The notes under the pieces are model-generated. The model worked only from the letters and a program-made list of their open reading frames with translations. It was not told the origin of the DNA and ran no database searches. DNA of 64,000 nucleotides from Cohnella mopanensis (lineage in GTDB: Bacteria > Bacillota > Bacilli > Paenibacillales > Paenibacillaceae): contig NZ_JAKRWM010000017.1 in NCBI RefSeq assembly GCF_022352055.1, positions 1-64,000 on the forward strand, written 5' to 3'. How positions within the stretch are numbered: position 1 is the stretch's first letter; the number at the start of each line of letters is the position of its first letter. Positions 32,547 through 40,807 of the stretch are shown piece by piece. Made by a program: the position numbers and the translations under genes.

Positions 32547-32708
32547 ATGTTGATTCAAGAGTATGCTGCCCTTAAAATATGGGAAAGCGCGCAACAATTA
32601 CGCGAGTTGCAATATCCTTCGCGAGCGGACGGCTTAAAAACGGATACTGTTACGGCAAATAGCGGCTTGTGGAGAATCACTCTCCTACTGCTAACAAGAT
32701 TACCCTAA
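32547..32708 (+). CDS. 53-residue small protein upstream of the LysR gene
   Basis: ATG 32547 follows GGGAGG at eight bases, an excellent SD, and the frame runs to TAA at 32708. Sequence begins MLIQEYAALKIWESAQQ and ends with a hydrophobic stretch (WRITLLLLTRLP). No family recognised. It ends 44 bases before the LysR gene in the same direction; could be a leader peptide or an independent small protein. Confidence 0.5.
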   Translation: MLIQEYAALKIWESAQQLRELQYPSRADGLKTDTVTANSGLWRITLLLLTRLP

Positions 32709-32752
32709 CCTATACTCGGGATCTCGGTTCGTCTAAGGAGCGGTGATACGGC

Positions 32753-33682
32753 GTGGATTTAATTTACATGAGATCGTTCTTAGAAGTCGCCCGTTGTCAA
32801 AGCTTCACGAAAGCAGCGGAAAATCTAGGGTATGTACAGTCAAGCGTCACCGCGCAAATTCAAAAGCTCGAAAATGAATACGGAGTCGTCTTATTCGAGC
32901 GATACGGAAGGTCGATTAGGCTAACTTCGGCGGGCGAGCAGCTGCATGATACCTTCGAACGCATTTTGCAAATCTACGATGACTCCAAGAGGCTCATTGC
33001 CCGGCAAGCGAAGGGCAATTTGGAAATCGGAACGATCGAATCGTTGATGGCCTTTTATTTACCTCCTTTATTTCACCGCTTTCTGCAAAGCTTCCCTGAC
33101 ATTAATCTGCAAGTTAATCCCCTTGTCGAAGCCGCGATTCTTCAGTCCGTCAGAAACGGCCACTTGGATCTCGGAATCGTGATCGACTTGCCTATCACAG
33201 ACAATGACTTAGAATCGATCATTATCCGCCAAGAGCCGTTAGTGCTGGTCGCCAAGCCGGAACATCCGCTCGGCTCGACAGATCGCATAGACATTGCGGA
33301 ACTGGAAGGGCAGTTCCTCATTACGACGGAACAAGGTTGTACTTATCGTGCCGCTTTCGAGAGGCTATTAGGGCAGCATGGGGTTACTTATCATATTCAT
33401 CATGAGTTCGGAAGCCTGGAAGCCATTAAACAATGCGTGAGCTACGGCTTAGGAATCGCGCTTGTCCCCCACATTGCCGTCATCCGCGAACTGGCCGAAC
33501 AGCGTCTCGTCACTTTGCCTTTCGTGCACCCGGACATTACTTTCTACACGCAAATCGTGCATCACAAGAAGAAATGGCTAAATCCCGCTATTCGGCATTT
33601 AATCGAGCTGCTTACGGAAACGGATGACGTAGCCGTCGCGCCAGGTTCTGTTGCGCTGCAAACGGCCAGATACGGACAATAA
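32753..33682 (+). CDS. LysR-family transcriptional regulator
   Basis: 309 residues from GTG 32753. Winged-helix HTH at about 1-65 (FTKAAENLGYVQSSVTAQIQKLENEYGVVLFERYGRSIRLT) and a LysR substrate-binding domain (about 88-295). The effector is unknown. SD AAGGAG is rather far (12 bases). It is not next to a divergent target gene; the upstream 53-residue gene is the only neighbour in that direction. Terminator follows. Confidence 0.9.
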   Translation: MDLIYMRSFLEVARCQSFTKAAENLGYVQSSVTAQIQKLENEYGVVLFERYGRSIRLTSAGEQLHDTFERILQIYDDSKRLIARQAKGNLEIGTIESLMAFYLPPLFHRFLQSFPDINLQVNPLVEAAILQSVRNGHLDLGIVIDLPITDNDLESIIIRQEPLVLVAKPEHPLGSTDRIDIAELEGQFLITTEQGCTYRAAFERLLGQHGVTYHIHHEFGSLEAIKQCVSYGLGIALVPHIAVIRELAEQRLVTLPFVHPDITFYTQIVHHKKKWLNPAIRHLIELLTETDDVAVAPGSVALQTARYGQ

Positions 33683-33717
33683 CCCGCCACGCGGCGACCG
33701 CGGGCGGGTTATTGTTT
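33681..33717 (+). terminator. Terminator after the LysR gene
   Basis: TAACCCGCC and GGCGGGTTA arms, with an inner CGCGG/CCGCG stem, followed by a TTATTGTTTG tail. It separates the LysR gene from the converging galT. Confidence 0.65.
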
Positions 33718-33729
33718 GTCAGTACCGAA

Positions 33730-35325
33730 TTAGACGAGGCCGGATGCTTCAAGGAATAGCCGGAACGCCGCGCGTCCGCTCTCTGTCCCCTTATAAACCC
33801 CTGCATCCTGCAATACGGCGTAGAACTTATCTCCGACATCGGCTTGCAACAGCAGTTGAACGGCTGCATCCGAGCCATCCGTACCGTACAAGTCAACGAG
33901 CGTCCAAATCCAATCCGCGTGCTTGTTCAACGGATGTTCTGGCGCGGCAATCGCTGCTTCATCGTAAGATGTCCGTCCGGTGAGAATATCCGCAATCTGA
34001 GCTAGCTCGACTTCAAGCCTGCCCGGCAAGACCGCTAATCCCATTACTTCAATTAGTCCGATATTTTCTTTCTTAATGTGGTGAAGTTGTTGATGCGGGT
34101 GGAAAATGCCTCCCGGATGCTCTTCGCTCGTACGATTATTTCGCAACACCAGATCCAACTCGTATTCCCCGTTATCTTTGAATCTGGCAATCGGCGTAAT
34201 CGTGTTATGCTCGACCCGTCCGGTTTCCTTCTCGCTGAACGCGATAACTTCTGCATCCGGATCGCTATATCCCCGCCATTGTGCCAGCACATCGGAGGCA
34301 ACGCCGAGCAATGCCTGACGATTGTTCGAACGCAAGCGAACGACGGACATCGGCCATTGGACGATCCCGAGTTTCACTTCAGCGTCCCGAGAACTGCTTA
34401 ACCATTCCAGCACAGGCGCCGTCTCCATCGGGAACACGTGCCGCCCCGCCTGGAAATGGTCATGATTGAGGATCGATCCTCCCACGATTGGCAAGTCTGC
34501 ATTCGAACCGATAAAATAGTGCGGCATCTGCTCGACGAAATCCAATAGCCGACTAAACGTAACCGGCGAAATCTTCATCGGGATATGTTCGCCGCAGAAC
34601 ACGATGCTATGCTCGTTATAGTACACATAAGGCGAATATTGGAAAAACCACGATTCATTCTGCAACGTCAGCGGCAACACCCGCAAATTCTGGCGAGCGG
34701 GATGGTCCGGACGTCCGGCATAACCGACATTTTCCTTGCACAGCAAGCACTTCGGATAATTTGACTGCGGCAAGGATTTAAGCAGTGCGATTTCCTTGGG
34801 GTCCTTCTCCGGCTTGGATAGATTAACCGTAATCTCCAGCTCTCCGTCCGGCGTACGATGCTTCCAATAGCCGTTCTTCTTAATGCGGTCCATCCGAATA
34901 TAATTGGAATTGATGTTCAATTGATAGAACCAGTCCGTAGCTCCGGTAATGCCGCGTTGCCCCGTTAGACTTGCGAATTGCCGATTCGTCTCCGAGGGCC
35001 TAGGCATGAGCAAGCCCATGATTCTGGCGTCGAACAAATCGCGATAGGTTAGCGTATCGTCCGGCAGCAGCCCTCTAGCGACAGCTGCATCCAACAAAGG
35101 TTCCAATAGCGGAACCGGACTATCCGGAAGAGAATTCGGATCGATGGCGCAATCTTCCGCCGGCTCTTTCAGAGTGAATAAGTCCAACAACGCATTGCGT
35201 GCCCCTTCAAGATCCGGGAGCTCTATAAGTCCAGTTTGCAGCGAGAATGCGAGAAGTTTCTCAATCGCAATAGCTAGCTCAAAGGGTTGTTCCGTTTCGA
35301 ACGGGGTTGATGTAAGTTCCTTCAA
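33730..35325 (-). CDS. galT: Galactose-1-phosphate uridylyltransferase (class II)
   Basis: 531 residues, TTG start with GGGGAGG eight bases upstream. Size and sequence fit the Firmicute class II GalT (Leloir pathway), which exchanges UDP between glucose-1-phosphate and galactose-1-phosphate. Recognisable blocks include YPKCLLCKENVGYAGRPDHPARQNLRVLPL, SPYVYYNEHSIVFCGEHIPMKIS, and the nucleotide site HDHFQAGRHVFPME. Third gene of galK-galE-galT, 21 bases after galE. Confidence 0.93.
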   Translation of the reverse strand: MKELTSTPFETEQPFELAIAIEKLLAFSLQTGLIELPDLEGARNALLDLFTLKEPAEDCAIDPNSLPDSPVPLLEPLLDAAVARGLLPDDTLTYRDLFDARIMGLLMPRPSETNRQFASLTGQRGITGATDWFYQLNINSNYIRMDRIKKNGYWKHRTPDGELEITVNLSKPEKDPKEIALLKSLPQSNYPKCLLCKENVGYAGRPDHPARQNLRVLPLTLQNESWFFQYSPYVYYNEHSIVFCGEHIPMKISPVTFSRLLDFVEQMPHYFIGSNADLPIVGGSILNHDHFQAGRHVFPMETAPVLEWLSSSRDAEVKLGIVQWPMSVVRLRSNNRQALLGVASDVLAQWRGYSDPDAEVIAFSEKETGRVEHNTITPIARFKDNGEYELDLVLRNNRTSEEHPGGIFHPHQQLHHIKKENIGLIEVMGLAVLPGRLEVELAQIADILTGRTSYDEAAIAAPEHPLNKHADWIWTLVDLYGTDGSDAAVQLLLQADVGDKFYAVLQDAGVYKGTESGRAAFRLFLEASGLV

Positions 35326-35346
35326 TGCCTTTACCTCCCCTTGCTT

Positions 35347-36333
35347 CTATTTCTCGTAACCGTTAGGATGCGCGCGATGCCATTCCCACGAACTAGAGAC
35401 GATATCCTCCAGTTTGTCGCGGCGAGGCGTCCATCCAAGCTCCTTGCGAGCACGTTCCGAGGAAGCGATAAGCACAGCGGGATCTCCCGAGCGGCGCGGC
35501 TCGAACTTGGCCGGAATAGGATGTCCCGTTACTTGCCTGGACACGTCAATGACTTGTTTAACAGAGTAACCCGCGCCGCTGCCTAGATTGTAGATAGCGC
35601 TCTCCCCGCCTTCGCGAAGCCGATCCAAGGCAAGAATATGGGCATCGGCCAGATCGCTAACGTGGACGTAGTCGCGAATGCACGTGCCGTCTTCCGTCGG
35701 ATAATCATCCCCGAATACGGAAATATGCTCGCGTTGTCCGAGCGCGACTTGGAGAACAAGCGGAACAAGATGGGTTTCCGGACTATGGTCTTCTCCGATT
35801 TGGCCGGACGCGTGCGCACCCGCAGCGTTGAAATACCTCAAAGACACGAATTTGATTCCGTGTGCGATATCGAACCAACGGATCATTTTCTCCATGGCCA
35901 GCTTCGTTTCACCGTATGCATTCGTCGGAACGGTGCGGTCGTACTCGTCGATCGGCACTTTTTCCGGTTCTCCATAAGTTGCCGCAGTCGAGGAGAATAT
36001 GATTCGGGATACGCCGGCCTTCTGCATTTGCTCCAGCAGGCACAGCGTGCCATAAACGTTATTATGATAATATTTGCCCGGATCCTTCATGCTTTCGCCC
36101 ACGAGGGAATTCGCCGCGAAATGAATAACGCCGTCAATGTCGTTCTCTTGGAATACCCGGGCTAGAAAATCCGCGTCGCGAAGATCCCCTTCGTACAACT
36201 TCCCCCCGAGCACTGCATTCTTATGGCCTTGGTACAAATTATCGACGACAACGACCTGTTCGCCTTTTTCCAATAAAGCTGCAACCGCATGTGATCCGAT
36301 ATATCCAGCGCCGCCAGTTACGAGAACCGCCAT
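35347..36333 (-). CDS. galE: UDP-glucose 4-epimerase
   Basis: 328 residues. Extended SDR: NAD-binding GGAGYIGSH near the N-terminus and catalytic YGETKLAME (YxxxK, Tyr about 149). It interconverts UDP-galactose and UDP-glucose. SD GGAGG lies seven bases before ATG. Starts three bases after galK. Confidence 0.95.
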   Translation of the reverse strand: MAVLVTGGAGYIGSHAVAALLEKGEQVVVVDNLYQGHKNAVLGGKLYEGDLRDADFLARVFQENDIDGVIHFAANSLVGESMKDPGKYYHNNVYGTLCLLEQMQKAGVSRIIFSSTAATYGEPEKVPIDEYDRTVPTNAYGETKLAMEKMIRWFDIAHGIKFVSLRYFNAAGAHASGQIGEDHSPETHLVPLVLQVALGQREHISVFGDDYPTEDGTCIRDYVHVSDLADAHILALDRLREGGESAIYNLGSGAGYSVKQVIDVSRQVTGHPIPAKFEPRRSGDPAVLIASSERARKELGWTPRRDKLEDIVSSSWEWHRAHPNGYEK

Positions 36334-36336
36334 GAT

Positions 36337-37530
36337 TTACGCCTCCCCTTTGATTTCGCGAACGCCGTCGCCAATATCGCATACGTAGAATGCTGGCTGC
36401 AGCCCTATCGCGGTTTCGTATTGGCTACCTACCTCAGTAATGAAGCGTTCCACGGAATCTTGGTGTACGAGAGACACCGTGCAGCCGCCGAATCCAGCAC
36501 CCGTCATCCGCGAGCCTAGCACTCCCGGTATTGAGCGAGCCGCGGCGACCATCGTATCCAACTCTATCCCCGTCACTTCGTACAGATCGCGCAACGAATC
36601 GTGGGAACCGTTCATTAGCTGGCCGAACGCGACCAGATCATCCTTCTTCAACACTTCCATCGAACGTGCGACGCGGTCGATTTCCTCGACAACATGGCGC
36701 GCGCGGCGACGAACGATTTCGTCGCTGATCAGATGTTCATTCGCCTGATATTGTTCGAGCGTCAACTGGCCCAGCAACGTAAGTTCAGGGAAAGCTTGTC
36801 TTAAATCTTGAACCGCTTGCTCGCATTGGGCACGTCTCTCGTTGTATTTGGAATCTACCAATCCGCGGCGCTTATTCGTATTACCGATAACAAGCTTGTA
36901 ATCTCCGGAACGGAAAGGCACGAGTTCATATTTCAATGTATCGCAATCTAATAAGATCGCATGATCCTTACGCCCGTTCGCCACCGCGAACTGATCCATG
37001 ATTCCGCATTTGACCCCGATGAATTCATTTTCCGCATGCTGGGACCATAACGAGATCTGTACCGTGTCCGTAGGCTGCTTCTCTAAAGTAAGCAAGGCGT
37101 ACGCCGTTACGACTTCAATAGAAGCGGATGAGGATAAGCCCGCTCCGTTCGGGATTTCGCCATGGAACAGGAAGTTGTACCCCCGACTCAGATCAATGCC
37201 TCTTTGTTTCAACTCCCAGACGATCCCTTTCGGATAATTCGCCCAGTCATCCTCTTCGGAGAATGCAAGATTATCCAGCGGAATTTCTGTAACCAGAGGA
37301 AAATTCGTCGAAGCAAATCCGAGCTTACGATCTTCCCTAGGAGCAACAAGCAAAGTCGTCCCGAACGTTAATGCCGCAGGAAATACCGAACCGCCGTTAT
37401 AATCCGTATGCTCGCCAATCAGATTGACTCGACCGGGTGCCTGAAATACCGATATGTCGGCCTCGTTGCCGCCGAAATGCTGTACGAATTTCTGTTTCAA
37501 TTCTGTTAGCTGTGCCATCTGGAATATCAA
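36337..37530 (-). CDS. galK: Galactokinase
   Basis: 397 residues. GHMP kinase: galactose-binding GEHTDYNGG near residue 34, ATP motif GAGLSSSASIEV near 130, and GAGFGGCTVSLV near the C-terminus. It phosphorylates galactose at C1. The start is uncertain: TTG 37530 has AAGGAG only two bases away, ATA five bases away, and ATG 37518 fourteen bases away. First gene of the operon, divergent from an AraC regulator. Confidence 0.95.
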   Translation of the reverse strand: MIFQMAQLTELKQKFVQHFGGNEADISVFQAPGRVNLIGEHTDYNGGSVFPAALTFGTTLLVAPREDRKLGFASTNFPLVTEIPLDNLAFSEEDDWANYPKGIVWELKQRGIDLSRGYNFLFHGEIPNGAGLSSSASIEVVTAYALLTLEKQPTDTVQISLWSQHAENEFIGVKCGIMDQFAVANGRKDHAILLDCDTLKYELVPFRSGDYKLVIGNTNKRRGLVDSKYNERRAQCEQAVQDLRQAFPELTLLGQLTLEQYQANEHLISDEIVRRRARHVVEEIDRVARSMEVLKKDDLVAFGQLMNGSHDSLRDLYEVTGIELDTMVAAARSIPGVLGSRMTGAGFGGCTVSLVHQDSVERFITEVGSQYETAIGLQPAFYVCDIGDGVREIKGEA

Positions 37531-37559
37531 CTCTCCTTGGGAATTCGTTGTTTGGTCTT

Positions 37560-37596
37560 ATTATAACGAAACTTATAGAGTCCACGTAATGGCGTG
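37560..37596 (-). promoter_or_regulatory. gal operon promoter with weak -35 and CACG inverted repeat
   Basis: On the minus strand a perfect -10 TATAAT (37560-37565) lacks a recognisable -35 at 17 nt (TACGTG). CACG-N6-CGTG lies over that region (about 37583-37596). This fits activator dependence, perhaps on the neighbouring AraC-type protein. Confidence 0.45.
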
Positions 37597-37696
37597 ATAT
37601 GCTTTCTATATGGAGAAATGTGACTTCTGGGTAATTATGTTGAACGATTTCATGTTATGATTACCGTAATCGGATTCCTATGGAGGCGGGCTAGCC

Positions 37697-38575
37697 ATGA
37701 GCAAAAAAACAACCTATCGCGTCGTATCCAATCCCGTTAGCTATACCGCTAGCGAGCTAACGGTCCTGTTCGCGGGGGAAAGCCAGACCGAGCCTCTTCA
37801 TCGAATCGGGCCTAAAGTCGTCGATTATTATCTCTTGCATCATGTGATATCCGGGAGAGGGACATTCCGTACGGGAGAGTTCAAAGCGGAGCTTGCAGCG
37901 GGTGACAGCTTTCTCATTCATCCCGGCCAGCTCTTTCATTATGTGTCTGACGAGGAGGATCCTTGGCGTTATCGATGGGTCGCTTTTGCCGGGCCGCAGT
38001 CCGAATCCCTGATCTCGGAAGCAGGTCTCGGGCTAGAGCATCCGATTGTCCATTCCGGCGGGAGTAAAATTCCGGGAGAACGTTGCCGCTCTATCTTCGA
38101 GGCCTTCCGCGAACGCGGCAGCTCATCTTCGTTGCTTGCTTCGGGGTATCTGCATTTGCTGTTCGCCAGCCTCCACGAGGCTTCGGCTCAGGAAATGGCA
38201 TCCCCCTTGCGTCCGGATTCGCATAGCGAAGACTTAGTCGGACAGATTGTCGGTTACTTGTCTACCCAATATGCCGAGCCCGTGACGATTGAAGGGATGG
38301 CCGAGACGTTAGGCTATAACCGCGCTTATCTATCCCGTCTGTTCAAACAGCATACGGGTATAGCGCCAGTTACTTTCTTAACGAAGCTGCGAGTCGATCA
38401 CGGCAGACGTTTGCTGCGAGAGCGTCCGGAATTGACCGTCGAGCAGATCGCCTCGTCGGTCGGATTCCAGGATGCGCTTTACTTCTCCAAGCAATTCCGC
38501 CGCTTGCACGGCCAAACGCCGACCGATTATCGTGTTTCCGTAGGCGAATCTTTGAAATCGACTCCCAAATCCTAA
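37697..38575 (+). CDS. AraC-family transcriptional regulator
   Basis: 292 residues. N-terminal cupin-like sugar-binding domain (about 20-160: HHVISGRGTFRTGEFKAELAAGDSFLIHPGQLFHYVSDEED) and two C-terminal HTH motifs (about 185-285: GMAETLGYNRAYLSRLFKQHTGIAPVTFL and EQIASSVGFQDALYFSKQFRRLHGQTPTDYR). Divergent from galKET, so likely its regulator, effector presumably galactose or a related sugar. SD GGAGGCGGG. The last 4 bases overlap the converging asparaginase gene. Confidence 0.9.
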   Translation: MSKKTTYRVVSNPVSYTASELTVLFAGESQTEPLHRIGPKVVDYYLLHHVISGRGTFRTGEFKAELAAGDSFLIHPGQLFHYVSDEEDPWRYRWVAFAGPQSESLISEAGLGLEHPIVHSGGSKIPGERCRSIFEAFRERGSSSSLLASGYLHLLFASLHEASAQEMASPLRPDSHSEDLVGQIVGYLSTQYAEPVTIEGMAETLGYNRAYLSRLFKQHTGIAPVTFLTKLRVDHGRRLLRERPELTVEQIASSVGFQDALYFSKQFRRLHGQTPTDYRVSVGESLKSTPKS

Positions 38576-39585
38576 AACACGGGCTTCCAATTCCCCGCGA
38601 TCTCATTGGCGTCGTTCAGAAATTCCGTTGGAAAGATTTGCTCCAACTTGTTTTTCGTCTCTTCCGATATTCCGCCGATTCGTTCCAATACTGCTTTGAC
38701 AACGTGCGGCCAAGCGATTTCCGTACCGTCCGTTATCGCGATGGACACTCCAAGCTGCTCTTGCCGCAAACCGAACGCGAACACCCCGTGCGCCCCGCTT
38801 TTAGCGACGACATTGGGATCGGCCAATAAAATGCTCGCTAACCGATTACGCCCTTCTACCAAGTGAGGATACTTATTCATCGCGCCCGTAATCCGCCGAG
38901 CGATCCCGGCTGCCGACTGATCCCCGGCGAAATCCGGACTCGCTAGCCTTCCGTATGCGAATCCAAGCTGCCACAGCGGGATCGACGCAACGGGAAATCC
39001 GCATCCATCCTTCCCGACTGTCACTTCATCCGCCTCAGCTTCAACCCACAATTTCAAACGGCGAATGATTTCTTTCTGGGCGGGATGATCCGGATGAATG
39101 TAGCCCGTAAGCGGCCAACCCTTGAGCTTACACCAAGCCAGCACCCCAAGATGTTTACCTGCGCAAGTATGAAACAGCTTGCGGGGAGTACCTCCCGTAG
39201 CCATCCATTCGTCACGGTCTTTACGTCCGATAGGCAATCCCGGATGGATGGCGAGCAGATCTTCCTCAAGTCCCGTTAGCGCCAGAATCTCTTCTAGAAC
39301 GGCAATTTGTTCCTTGCTCCCCCTATGGGAAGCTGCCAATATCGCCAAGTGACGCTCCTCGAAGCCATAGGTCTCTGCCGTACCGTCAAGCAATGATGCA
39401 ATTGCTTGAATAGGCTTAGCCGTTGAACGAACATAAGTAGGGGAGTGAACGTCACCCCACGTATGGACCAGCTCCCCATCCGCGGCCGAAACCACGCTTA
39501 TCCGTCCTCTATGTACGTTTTCCGTCTGTGCTCCCCTATTCATTACGACCAAAGGAACATCTACCGGCATCGTTATCGTTTCCAT
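38572..39585 (-). CDS. L-asparaginase II (Asparaginase_II / rhizobial type)
   Basis: 337 residues. Matches the PF06089-type asparaginase, distinct from AnsA/AnsB: RGRISVVSAADG, SPTYVRSTAKPIQA with the serine-threonine pair, HPGLPIGRKDRDEW, HTCAGKHLGVLAWC and GKDGCGFPV with conserved cysteines and Lys (zinc site). It hydrolyses asparagine to aspartate and ammonia. Single gene, cytoplasmic. Shares its last bases with the AraC gene on the opposite strand. Confidence 0.85.
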   Translation of the reverse strand: METITMPVDVPLVVMNRGAQTENVHRGRISVVSAADGELVHTWGDVHSPTYVRSTAKPIQAIASLLDGTAETYGFEERHLAILAASHRGSKEQIAVLEEILALTGLEEDLLAIHPGLPIGRKDRDEWMATGGTPRKLFHTCAGKHLGVLAWCKLKGWPLTGYIHPDHPAQKEIIRRLKLWVEAEADEVTVGKDGCGFPVASIPLWQLGFAYGRLASPDFAGDQSAAGIARRITGAMNKYPHLVEGRNRLASILLADPNVVAKSGAHGVFAFGLRQEQLGVSIAITDGTEIAWPHVVKAVLERIGGISEETKNKLEQIFPTEFLNDANEIAGNWKPVF

Positions 39586-39677
39586 ATAATTCTGTACTCC
39601 CCTTTAGGTTTGAATTTGCTCATGATGACGTTAGCAACTGCTGTAGCGGCTTATACGACCGCATACTCCATTTCGCC

Positions 39678-39710
39678 GCAAAAATCCAGACGTCGCCGTC
39701 TGGATTTCGT
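39678..39710 (-). terminator. Terminator of the GT2/PMT pair
   Basis: AAATCCAGACG and CGTCTGGATTT arms around a four-base loop, followed by TTTTTG on the minus strand. Lies 70 bases downstream of the GT2 gene and before the asparaginase gene. Confidence 0.8.
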
Positions 39711-39777
39711 TAGTTGCCGAACAATACGATTAGTATACCCCAGTGTCATGCCTTAACCAAAGTGTGCATGTATTCTG

Positions 39778-40788
39778 CTAATTCCCGGAACCGGAGCCAA
39801 CTCCGATTTTATGCTCCGCGGCGTTCCTCTCGCGAGTGTTGTCCGTTTCCTCCGAGAAGTTGATCGCGTCCGCAACTAGATAGAGCGGGCGTCCCTTCGC
39901 TTCTTCGTACGTCCGTCCGATATATTCCCCGAGCACGCCCAACAACAATAGCGTAATGCCATGGAACAACAGGCTGATCGCGATCATCGATGTCCAGCCC
40001 TGGGTAGTCGTGTCCGTGAACAGTCGCTGATACAGCACGAAAAATAAGTAAATGAAGCCGACCGCCGACAAAAAGAAGCCTAGCACGCTTGCAATTTTGA
40101 GCGGTTTGGTGGAGAAGGAAGTCATTGCGTCAAGCGACAGCCGGATCATTTTGCGGAGCGGATACTTCGTCTCCCCCGCGAACCGCTCATCTCGCACGTA
40201 ATCAACGGAAGTCTGCTTAAAACCTGCCCAACTGACCATCCCCCGAATGAAGCGGCTGCGCTCTCTCATGGAAGTTAGCGCGTCGCATACCTTGCGATCC
40301 ATGAGCCGGAAATCCCCCGTATCCACGGGAATATTGACCGATGTCATCGAACGCAGCAGCCGGTAGAACATCGCCGCGGTCATTTTCTTGAACCAGGATT
40401 CGCCTTTACGCTCAATTCGTTTGCCGTACACGACATCGTAGCCTTCGCGCCATTTGGCAACCATATCCGCGATGAGCTCCGGAGGATCCTGCAAATCCGC
40501 GTCGATCAAGACGACCGTTCTTCCTCTCGAGTGATCCATTCCGGCCGTGACCGCGATCTGATGTCCGAAATTTCGCGAGAAATCAATTAGTTTTACGGTG
40601 TGGTCTGCTGAACAAAACCCTCTGACGATATCCGCTGTTCTATCTCGGCTTCCATCGTTAACGAATACGATCTCGTAGGTTTCGCCAAGCTTATCCAGAA
40701 CCGTCTTTAACCGGCGGTAAGTCACTTCGATAACCTCTTCCTCGTTGTACATGGGAACGACAACGGAAAGAAAACATGCCTTCTGCAC
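39778..40788 (-). CDS. Family 2 glycosyltransferase with two C-terminal TM helices (GtrB/DPM-like)
   Basis: 336 residues, GTG start. GT-A domain (about 1-225) with VVVPMYNEEEVIE, the metal-binding DADLQDPPEL (DxD), and SRNFGHQIAVTAGMDHSRG. Two helices near 235-255 and 270-290 anchor it. Such enzymes make lipid-linked sugars (undecaprenyl- or polyprenyl-phosphate glucose or mannose). The next gene downstream of its transcript partner is a PMT-family transferase that uses such donors, 19 bases away; the two are probably one pathway. Confidence 0.88.
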   Translation of the reverse strand: MQKACFLSVVVPMYNEEEVIEVTYRRLKTVLDKLGETYEIVFVNDGSRDRTADIVRGFCSADHTVKLIDFSRNFGHQIAVTAGMDHSRGRTVVLIDADLQDPPELIADMVAKWREGYDVVYGKRIERKGESWFKKMTAAMFYRLLRSMTSVNIPVDTGDFRLMDRKVCDALTSMRERSRFIRGMVSWAGFKQTSVDYVRDERFAGETKYPLRKMIRLSLDAMTSFSTKPLKIASVLGFFLSAVGFIYLFFVLYQRLFTDTTTQGWTSMIAISLLFHGITLLLLGVLGEYIGRTYEEAKGRPLYLVADAINFSEETDNTRERNAAEHKIGVGSGSGN

Positions 40789-40807
40789 GAGCTTACAGCC
40801 TCCCCTT

